NCBI GenBank assembly: GCA_017477035.1
Contig: JAFUXW010000002.1
Span: 1-54,308, forward strand
Direction: 5' to 3'
DNA from: Alphaproteobacteria bacterium
GTDB lineage: Bacteria; Pseudomonadota; Alphaproteobacteria; RF32; CAG-239
Length of the DNA stretch: 54,308 nt
Under the pieces are notes generated by a model. That model made no database searches. It worked only from the letters and a program-made list of their open reading frames with translations, and had not been told where the DNA came from. Both the position numbers and the translations under genes were made by a program. Shown here one piece after another: positions 49,645 to 54,308 of the stretch (positions are counted from its first letter, which is position 1; every line of letters begins with the position of its first letter).

Positions 49645-49970
49645 TTTCTCAAATCCTTCTTTTGTTTTAATTTTTCAGCATAAGCCACAGCTTCTTCAAC
49701 TGTATAACCTTCATTAACTATTTTAAATCTTATAGTCGGGTAGTTATATTTATGTTTAAGACAATATTGCATTAACGATTCTCCGTTATACCAATAAATT
49801 GTTTTACCATCATGACGACCTCTATAACGTTTAAAACGTTCAATAGCTTCTTGATAACTTAAACCTAATTCCGTTATATACTTACGTATTGTTTGATAAC
49901 AATATCCGTGTAAAATACAATATTCTCTTAAGGACATATTTTCATCCATCATAAGCATGCAATGACTCAT
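49632..49970 (-). CDS. Two-repeat HTH-like protein, 112 aa
   Basis: Two similar units, MSLREYCILHGYCYQTIRKYITELGLSYQEAIERFKR and ESLMQYCLKHKYNYPTIRFKIVNEGYTVEEAVAYAEKLK (each about 37 residues, given in outline), each like a homing-endonuclease-type helix-turn-helix. It would bind DNA as a tandem module. AAGGAG lies before the ATG. Likely a small regulator in the leftward accessory operon. Confidence 0.65.
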   Translation of the reverse strand: MSHCMLMMDENMSLREYCILHGYCYQTIRKYITELGLSYQEAIERFKRYRGRHDGKTIYWYNGESLMQYCLKHKYNYPTIRFKIVNEGYTVEEAVAYAEKLKQKKDLRKCMQ

Positions 49971-50167
49971 TTTTTTAACTCCTTCTTATCATAATGTGCA
50001 TTTACCTCATCGGCAGTCGTTTCACCCAAACTAAATTGTATATCTTGCGAAACAACCAAACCTGAATTATCTTCACTTATTTCGGTTAATTTTTCTATAA
50101 GATACGAAAGTGATGCCCCTTTTTTAACATCAAGTGTTATTGTTTTACAATACCATATTTCACTCAT
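49967..50167 (-). CDS. Hypothetical protein, 66 aa
   Basis: Beta-alpha sequence: IWYCKTITLDVKKGASLSYLIEKLTEIS, then SGLVVSQDIQFSLGETTADEVNAHY. ATGA overlap with the gene downstream. Not recognised. Confidence 0.55.
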   Translation of the reverse strand: MSEIWYCKTITLDVKKGASLSYLIEKLTEISEDNSGLVVSQDIQFSLGETTADEVNAHYDKKELKK

Positions 50168-50180
50168 TTTTCTAAATCCT

Positions 50181-50420
50181 TTATAGTATCAGGATAAAAC
50201 GGACACCACCTGCGACAATTAAATCCTCATCAAATTGTTGATTTTCACCTTTACCTACACCGATATAATATTTAATCGTATCGGTAAACGTGTCTTTGGC
50301 TTTTACAATTCCGATAGTGGATAAATCGCCTTTGTTGGCATAGCTATAAACACAAATCGGAAACCATATTGAGCTTAATACAACAACATTTTCAAAGCCT
50401 ACTGCATTTACTTTCCTCAT
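50181..50420 (-). CDS. Hypothetical protein, 79 aa
   Basis: Beta-rich with VNAVGFENVVVLSSIWFPICVYSYANKG and a C-terminal DLIVAGGVRFILIL. No clear membrane span in spite of the hydrophobic strands. Part of the leftward operon, ATGA overlap with the upstream gene. Confidence 0.5.
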   Translation of the reverse strand: MRKVNAVGFENVVVLSSIWFPICVYSYANKGDLSTIGIVKAKDTFTDTIKYYIGVGKGENQQFDEDLIVAGGVRFILIL

Positions 50421-50656
50421 TTGTTTAACTCCTTAATCTGTTGCAATGTAATACCACACTTTTTTTGAATAGTTTTCATACTATCAAACATATCATTAAG
50501 CGATTTTCCATAAGGACAAGCAAGGTTTATTGCAGTCTTTAACTCTTCAGTTGCAATCTTTAATTGCTTTTCCAAGCGTTCTATCTTTTCAAGAGCCTTC
50601 ACAAGTGTATCTGTTCTACCGCTAGGCTCGTCATTGTAATTGTAGGGTTCTATCAT
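50417..50656 (-). CDS. Coiled-coil protein, 79 aa
   Basis: RTDTLVKALEKIERLEKQLKIATEELKTAINLACPYGKSLNDMFDSM gives a heptad pattern of about 35 residues, then a short C-terminal helix. Overlaps both neighbours by ATGA. Possible oligomeric adaptor; no family. Confidence 0.55.
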   Translation of the reverse strand: MIEPYNYNDEPSGRTDTLVKALEKIERLEKQLKIATEELKTAINLACPYGKSLNDMFDSMKTIQKKCGITLQQIKELNK

Positions 50657-50946
50657 TTTAAAGCCTCATCTATTTTTTCTGAAAGTGTATAAAAGGTTTG
50701 CACTTCGGGATAATTAAAGATTGAAAAATTATCACTTTCACAATCTTTTTGAATAGCTGTTAATGCGTCAATAGCTTCTGATTGTAAGTCTTTCAGCAGT
50801 TCTTTGAGCTGTGCGTTTTGTTCAACAAGTTTAATATTGGCCGCCATACATTCGTTTACAGCTTTGTTCATATTTTGTAACTCATCATAACTCGGCACCG
50901 GTGTCTGATGTGCTTCGTATTCTTTTAATATATCGTAGTTAGTCAT
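50653..50946 (-). CDS. Coiled-coil protein, 97 aa
   Basis: YDELQNMNKAVNECMAANIKLVEQNAQLKELLKDLQSEAIDAL is a long helix with heptads; the C-terminal third is also helical. Overlaps both neighbours. It might pair with the adjacent coiled-coil protein. Confidence 0.55.
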   Translation of the reverse strand: MTNYDILKEYEAHQTPVPSYDELQNMNKAVNECMAANIKLVEQNAQLKELLKDLQSEAIDALTAIQKDCESDNFSIFNYPEVQTFYTLSEKIDEALK

Positions 50947-51235
50947 CTTGTTTTAACTCCTTATTATAATGCGGACACGTTCTCGGCGTGAGGTGGTGTT
51001 CGCCATATATTTCGCAATCTTTATCTATGTCATTCCAAATAGGACAATACTTTTTGCAGGTCATTCTTGGTTTTTTCTTTAATTTTTCACATTCATTTGA
51101 AAAATCTGCATAATACATTCTGTTAGGTGTTTTCTCAAGCCAATCTTTTTCTTCTTTTGTTAGCTTTCGCCAACAATCTTTAACTGGACAGGTATCTTGT
51201 TTTATACAAGCTGTAAAATCTAAACTTCTACTCAT
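50939..51235 (-). CDS. Cys-rich protein, 98 aa
   Basis: About nine Cys arranged as CIKQDTCPVKDC, then NECEKLKKKPRMTCKKYCPIW, DKDCEIYG and RTCPHY. The clusters suggest one or two zinc sites or an iron-sulfur cluster. Several phages carry similar small Cys-rich proteins without known function. Overlaps both neighbours by 4-8 bases. Confidence 0.6.
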   Translation of the reverse strand: MSRSLDFTACIKQDTCPVKDCWRKLTKEEKDWLEKTPNRMYYADFSNECEKLKKKPRMTCKKYCPIWNDIDKDCEIYGEHHLTPRTCPHYNKELKQDD

Positions 51236-51477
51236 TTTCCACCTACCTTAAATTCTTTACTGTTTACAGCTTCTTGCCAAGTTGGATATTCGGCGACTAA
51301 TACCGTATATTCTTGTATATCATTATTTCTAGCCCATTCCCAAGTTTCTCCGTCTTGAAAAATAAGGTCATATCTATAAAAATTAAAGTCTTTGGTTGGT
51401 GGATATTCTTTTGTTACAACAACTATATCAATTTCACTCTTTTCTTTAAACTCGTAAACCTGTCCTACTTTTATCAT
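51232..51477 (-). CDS. Hypothetical protein, 81 aa
   Basis: SH3-like beta start (KVGQVYEFKEKSEIDIVVVTKEYPP), then YDLIFQDGETWEWARNNDI and a short C-terminal helix (YPTWQEAVNSKEF). Looks like a small folded domain; family not recognised. Confidence 0.55.
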   Translation of the reverse strand: MIKVGQVYEFKEKSEIDIVVVTKEYPPTKDFNFYRYDLIFQDGETWEWARNNDIQEYTVLVAEYPTWQEAVNSKEFKVGGK

Positions 51478-51719
51478 TCTTCATTCTCCGTCTTAAATAA
51501 ATCATCTATGTTTGCTTTACTCTTGCCGAGATATTTCATACTTTCAAAATTTATATCTTTTAATAAAAGAGCTTCTAAAAAAAGACCATAGGTTTCTTTT
51601 ATTAAAAGTTTGACAAATTTTCCTTTTTTATCATCTTCCCAAAGTTTGTATATGTATATTTTTTCATCAAGTTTTTCATTATAAAATATATCTCCGGCTT
51701 CTGGTGTATCCTTACTCAT
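51474..51719 (-). CDS. Hypothetical protein, 81 aa
   Basis: Start at 51719 chosen because GGGAGA lies 6-7 nt upstream. TPEAGDIFYNEKLDEKIYIYKLWEDDKKGKFVKLL again suggests a small SH3-like barrel, then an acidic helical end. It resembles the gene after it in layout. Function unknown. Confidence 0.5.
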   Translation of the reverse strand: MSKDTPEAGDIFYNEKLDEKIYIYKLWEDDKKGKFVKLLIKETYGLFLEALLLKDINFESMKYLGKSKANIDDLFKTENEE

Positions 51720-51927
51720 CATATATCTCCCAATCTTCTGACATAACTTGAAAATCATCAAGCATCACAGGCGCTTCTTCTTCTGAAAGTTCGCCTTCGT
51801 CATATCTGTCTGAGGTCAATCTGTTTTCTTTTATGTAAAAAACATCATACCAATCAGCACCGGCTGTTTCTTCGCAAACAACTTTTTTACCCTTTCTCAT
51901 AGCTTTTAATGCTTCTTCAAATTTCAT
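51712..51927 (-). CDS. DUF2829-like small protein, 71 aa
   Basis: MKFEEALKAMRKGKKVVCEE at the start resembles the DUF2829 type (F..AL..mk.GkkV.R..W), a common small phage protein family of unknown role. The second half is acidic. Start placed at 51927 with GGAG 8 nt upstream, overlapping the stop of the gene before (TAATG). Confidence 0.55.
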   Translation of the reverse strand: MKFEEALKAMRKGKKVVCEETAGADWYDVFYIKENRLTSDRYDEGELSEEEAPVMLDDFQVMSEDWEIYDE

Positions 51928-52307
51928 TAGCATAACTCCTCAATCTCTTGTTTTGTCAGGCGTCTTGCATGTGTCCATCTTTTGCCATAACAGCACCCAT
52001 ATTTTATACTCTTAATTCCGCTAGTAATTAAATCTGAAAGCACCCCGTAAGATATTGTTCCGTCATTGTTCCAAAACTTACATAGCTTGCCAACATCAGC
52101 TTCTTTTGCTTCTGGCATCGGGCGTGTGATTTCAGTCTTATCATGCCAGTTGATTTTAATTAAAGTTGTCAATGTTTCGTCATCTTTAAATCCAATATGA
52201 ATAATATTTTTATCTATAAAATTTATGCATACAGCATTATCAGGTAATATATCCCATAAATCTGCCATATCTTTTTCGTTTTCAACGTCAAATATTCTTT
52301 GTGTCAT
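51927..52307 (-). CDS. Hypothetical protein, 126 aa
   Basis: Acidic N-terminus (IFDVENEKDMADLWDILPDNAVCINFIDKNIIHIGF), then PMPEAKEADVGKLCKFWNNDGTISYGVLSDLI, reminiscent of small phage domains that recur beside each other in accessory clusters. AGGA lies before the ATG. Not recognised. Confidence 0.55.
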   Translation of the reverse strand: MTQRIFDVENEKDMADLWDILPDNAVCINFIDKNIIHIGFKDDETLTTLIKINWHDKTEITRPMPEAKEADVGKLCKFWNNDGTISYGVLSDLITSGIKSIKYGCCYGKRWTHARRLTKQEIEELC

Positions 52308-52383
52308 TCTTTTTCCTTTCTAAAATTGCGTTAATACTGTATTTGTTCCAATCACGTTCAAAGATATAATCCCATTCGGTCAT
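52285..52383 (-). CDS. Small peptide, 32 aa
   Basis: ATG at 52383 with AAAGGA 9 nt upstream; sequence TEWDYIFERDWNKYSINAI then LERKKNDTK. It overlaps the start of the next gene by 23 bases in another frame, and holds that gene's ribosome site, so it may work as a coupled leader. It directly follows the long hairpin at 52403-52460. Confidence 0.45.
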
Positions 52384-52402
52384 TTACATATCCTTTCGAG
52401 GT

Positions 52403-52460
52403 GAGGGGCGGAAGACTAATTATTCGGAGAAATAATGATACACTTTAAAAACCGCCCCTC
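52403..52460 (-). promoter_or_regulatory. Structured leader: long hairpin before a small gene
   Basis: GAGGGGCGG (52403-52411) pairs perfectly with CCGCCCCTC (52452-52460). The loop holds a second hairpin, ATTATT with AATAAT (about 52419-52435). It stands 20 nt upstream of the small gene at 52383. There is no T-run on the 3' side, so it is not a simple terminator. The minus-strand sequence just after it, CACCTCGAAAGGA, includes the ribosome site. Confidence 0.6.
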
Positions 52461-52468
52461 GTGGTAAA

Positions 52469-52657
52469 TCATTTCAAAACCTTTTCTTTTTCCAAATTTT
52501 CTTTAACACTTTTTGGTATGAAAGCATTTTGTATTATTGCTGAAACCGTCTCTAATTTAGCGATTTCATCCTCATCATTACTTTTAACTCTTGCCAATAT
52601 TTCAACACCGCAAAAAGTTATTACGTGTTTTATTATTTCAGTAGCCATTCTTGTCAT
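52469..52657 (-). CDS. Hypothetical helical protein, 62 aa
   Basis: MATEIIKHVITFCGVEILARVKSNDEDEIAKLETVSAIIQNAF is helical and amphipathic; the C-terminus is basic (VKENLEKEKVLK). The ATG at 52657 lies in the end of the preceding gene; an ATG three codons on is an alternative. Unknown function. Confidence 0.5.
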   Translation of the reverse strand: MTRMATEIIKHVITFCGVEILARVKSNDEDEIAKLETVSAIIQNAFIPKSVKENLEKEKVLK

Positions 52658-53243
52658 CTTTAAAAACCTTTATAATATAATCACACCCGAACATATCACC
52701 CATATCATGAGCTTCCTGCCAACTGTTAAACACCCCTAATTCGTTTTCATCAACATCCAACAGCTTCCATTTAGCTTTCAACACGTTATCATGTGTTATA
52801 GGCATCATAAGCGCTCTACGCTGTTTATCACTGCTGATAAAATATATCGGTGTATAAATATCTTTGAATTTTATAACCCCATCAGCGCCGATAAACTCTC
52901 TTACTTTATCAAAGTCAGACTTTAACACCGCACAATTACTTATGAACGTGAATAACCCTTTATGCTTTATATGAGATAATGTAATTGTTTTATCCACCGC
53001 TTGCACTGTGCTCTCTATTAACCCCTCATAGTCGTTATAAGTCAGGTCAACGTTGACAGGATTACCGGCAGCATCCCACAATTCAAACATTGGAATAGCA
53101 CCGTTAAGCTCAGCAAGCAATACACGATTGTCTGAAGCTACCCATTCACCTGTGCGTAGGTTTTGATGGATATAATGCAATGCAGGCCATTTAGTAGACT
53201 TGCACAGTGTGCTGGATAATAACGAGTTCCAAAATCCACTCAT
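52638..53243 (-). CDS. Possible sliding-clamp-like protein, 201 aa
   Basis: Has LRTGEWVASDNRVLLAELNG near residue 30, which recalls the clamp word for a target residue turn, and ends its core with YFISSDKQRRALMMPI, close to the clamp MPM ending. The N-terminus and middle are alternating strands and helices. It may be distantly related to the gene at 40131. The similarity is a pattern impression only; an unrelated beta protein is equally possible. Confidence 0.35.
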   Translation of the reverse strand: MSGFWNSLLSSTLCKSTKWPALHYIHQNLRTGEWVASDNRVLLAELNGAIPMFELWDAAGNPVNVDLTYNDYEGLIESTVQAVDKTITLSHIKHKGLFTFISNCAVLKSDFDKVREFIGADGVIKFKDIYTPIYFISSDKQRRALMMPITHDNVLKAKWKLLDVDENELGVFNSWQEAHDMGDMFGCDYIIKVFKDDKNGY

Positions 53244-53274
53244 ATCATTCCCTTCCTTATAAATTTATACGGCA

Positions 53275-53526
53275 TCAAAAAGCTCCTTTTAACAACATTA
53301 ATTCTTCAAAATATACCAAAGCTTTATCTATACCGAGTTCAGTTCTAACATCTCCGCAGAGAGAAATGCGTTTAGAGCCGTCATCGGTATATAAAGTGTA
53401 CATCAACGTGGATTCACCGACGATAACATAAGCATTAATTATAGCGTGTTTAAAATCTTCTTTATAATTAAACGCTATATTGTGCTTTTTAGCAAATTTA
53501 TAAATTGCTTCTAAGTCGTTATTCAT
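53275..53526 (-). CDS. Hypothetical protein, 83 aa
   Basis: Helical start (DLEAIYKFAKKHNIAFNYKEDF), beta middle (AYVIVGESTLMYTLYTDDGSKRISL) and helical end (IDKALVYFEELML). First gene of the leftward accessory operon, with AGGAGGTG before the ATG and the promoter at 53550-53578 just upstream. Unknown function; as the first early gene it may be a host-control protein. Confidence 0.6.
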   Translation of the reverse strand: MNNDLEAIYKFAKKHNIAFNYKEDFKHAIINAYVIVGESTLMYTLYTDDGSKRISLCGDVRTELGIDKALVYFEELMLLKGAF

Positions 53527-53549
53527 TGTTAAACACCTCCTTGATAACT

Positions 53550-53578
53550 GTCTTACAACATTGTTAAACGGTTGTCAA
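53550..53578 (-). promoter_or_regulatory. Leftward promoter of the accessory operon
   Basis: Minus strand TTGACA (53573-53578), 17 bp, TAAGAC (53550-53555). The spacer contains CCGTTTAACAATGTTG, nearly the same as the spacer of the leftward promoter at 40075-40103. A shared operator (GTTTAACAAT) is inferred. Confidence 0.65.
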
Positions 53579-53702
53579 GTAAAAAATTCGCACAGGTGTA
53601 AAAAAAATTGAGGGGGGTCTATCAGCGTTTTCTATTTTGAGGGCATAATTTTTTGAGGGGGGCCCTATACGAATTTCCAAATGCGGAACGAAATTTTTTG
53701 AC

Positions 53703-53731
53703 TTGACAATATGTATTATATAACGTATAAT
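53703..53731 (+). promoter_or_regulatory. Consensus sigma70 promoter
   Basis: TTGACA (53703-53708), exactly 17 bp, TATAAT (53726-53731). This is a perfect match to the consensus and the strongest promoter seen in the window. It points rightward into a short stretch with a terminator and no gene. Confidence 0.85.
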
Positions 53732-53737
53732 AACAGA

Positions 53738-53824
53738 CGTAAACTTAGGTTAATTAGTTTATCTCATGAATTTCCCTACCTTCCGGCCGACCTCACTTCA
53801 TCTACGGAAGGTAGGATTTTTTTT
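53738..53824 (+). ncRNA. Predicted small RNA, about 87 nt
   Basis: Begins about 7 nt after the perfect promoter at 53703-53731 and ends at an intrinsic terminator: CCTACCTTCCG (53775-53785) pairs with CGGAAGGTAGG (53805-53815), followed by eight T. The 19-nt loop contains GACCTCACTTCA, including an anti-Shine-Dalgarno CCTC. A 9-nt stretch (53790-53798) is complementary to the ribosome site of the BspA-like gene at 30316-30324. No convincing coding frame lies inside. Confidence 0.7.
53775..53824 (+). terminator. Intrinsic terminator of the small RNA
   Basis: Perfect 11-bp stem, 19-nt loop, then A and eight T (53817-53824). Confidence 0.9.
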
Positions 53825-53836
53825 ATACACATACAC

Positions 53837-53970
53837 TTACCCATGCTAATCACGTTATTAACGCTTACCCGCGTCAGTCACAGTTATTAACGCCTACCCA
53901 TGCTAATCACGTTATTAACGCTTACCCATGCCAATCACAGCTATTAACGCCTACCCATGCCGATCACGTG
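53837..53970. repeat. 28/29-bp tandem repeat array
   Basis: About 4.7 units starting at 53837, 53865, 53894, 53922 and 53951, alternately 28 and 29 bp. The shared words are TACCCATGC, ATCAC and TATTAACGC. No spacers vary between them, so it is not a CRISPR array. Possibly an origin or an operator field. Confidence 0.85.
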
Positions 53971-53974
53971 TAAA

Positions 53975-54096
53975 GTGTAATAGTACCGCGCGTGTAATAG
54001 TACCGCAGGCGCATTCGCACGTGTAATAGTACCGCACGTGTAATAGTATGGCGACTGAATATATATGTAATAGTACCGCACGTGTAATAGTATGGC
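53975..54096. repeat. Six 15-bp iterons GTGTAATAGTACCGC
   Basis: Copies at 53975, 53992, 54021, 54038, 54065 and 54082. Four read GTGTAATAGTACCGC (one with A first) and two read GTGTAATAGTATGGC. Spacing is 17, 29, 17, 27 and 17 bp, a paired pattern. Iteron-like; replication initiator binding is inferred. Confidence 0.85.
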
Positions 54097-54243
54097 GGGC
54101 GCGCCGGCTTGGTCTATAAACCGTTGATTTTGCGTGATTTTCATTTTAAGGCTGTTTTTAAGCCCATGGAGAGGCGGCATGTTTTTTCAAGTGTTCAGGG
54201 TTTACGACGTTAAAATTCGCCTGTATGGGCTTAAAAAAGGCGT
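54097..54243. other. Non-coding stretch before the end repeats
   Basis: About 150 bp without a supported gene. It contains the words TAAAACCG-like and GGCTTAAAAAAGGCG, but I see no promoter, terminator or convincing ribosome site. With the circle closed it forms part of a roughly 930-bp non-coding region from 53527 through 154. Confidence 0.5.
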
Positions 54244-54308
54244 TAAACACACCGGGCAGCGTTAAACACCGTTAAACACACCGGGCAGCGTTAAACACCG
54301 TTAAACAC
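54241..54308. repeat. 29-bp tandem repeat array at right contig end
   Basis: Two units of the same 29-bp repeat as at position 1, with CACACC for CACTCC, running off the end. The last bases (AACAC) overlap the first bases of the window, as expected if the molecule was broken inside the array. Confidence 0.9.

Noticed and set aside
53837..54096. Repeats as a CRISPR array
   Set aside because: Units are directly adjacent and lack unique spacers; no cas genes are seen. The Cas4-like nuclease at 38243-39322 is a phage recombination enzyme.

Overview
The window looks like an essentially complete genome, or one circle, of a tailed phage with a long flexible lambda-type tail (siphovirus). The virion genes are a P22-coat-like major capsid protein, a DUF4055-type portal, a Mu F-like minor head protein, a lambda-like tail series (tail terminator, tube, frameshifting chaperones, tape measure, M-, L-, K- and J-like tip proteins), a GH24 lysozyme and an overlapping Rz/Rz1 spanin pair. 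The spanins mean a Gram-negative host. A GapR (DUF2312) homologue, AT-rich DNA and clear TTGACA/TATAAT promoters suggest a low-GC alphaproteobacterium. A stand-alone NrdD-like glycyl-radical module and BspA-like repeats suggest an anaerobic, gut-like habitat. No integrase or classical lysogeny repressor was seen. The same 29-bp tandem repeat stands at both contig ends in the same orientation, so the sequence was probably cut inside a repeat of a circular or terminally redundant molecule.

Layout. (1) 1-1690: end repeats, a terminator and five small leftward genes. (2) 1650-2290: non-coding DNA with a leftward promoter, operator-like repeats, a large palindrome and a rightward promoter. (3) 2303-32260: one long rightward block: two NUMOD/GIY-YIG-like paralogues, terminase, portal, scaffold, capsid, connectors, tail, fibres, small gut-phage-type genes, lysis genes, an HNH endonuclease and spanins. 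(4) 32294-40034, leftward: MazG-like hydrolase, family B DNA polymerase, a truncated methylase, a zinc-finger/sigma-like protein, an aberrant tRNA-Leu-like element, a ssDNA-binding protein, GapR-like protein and a Cas4/RecB-type nuclease. (5) 40131-48627, mostly rightward: clamp-like protein, SF2 helicase, VRR-NUC nuclease, TetR-like protein, C5 methyltransferase and primase-helicase, with a leftward adenine methyltransferase. (6) 48595-53526, leftward: a frameshifted orphan tail gene and many small accessory genes. (7) 53527-54308: non-coding, with promoters, a predicted small RNA, iteron arrays and the end repeats.

The genes fit together as follows. Blocks 4 and 5 copy and modify DNA; they are driven from two promoters that face each other and overlap at 40056-40103, and from a matched divergent pair at 44387-44498. 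Block 3 builds and releases virions. Two near-identical RNA leaders lie only upstream of the capsid and tail-tube genes, the two most abundant virion proteins. Each can form mutually exclusive helices, one of which involves the ribosome binding site. These leaders, together with the predicted small RNA at 53738-53824, are the best candidates here for an undescribed regulatory system.
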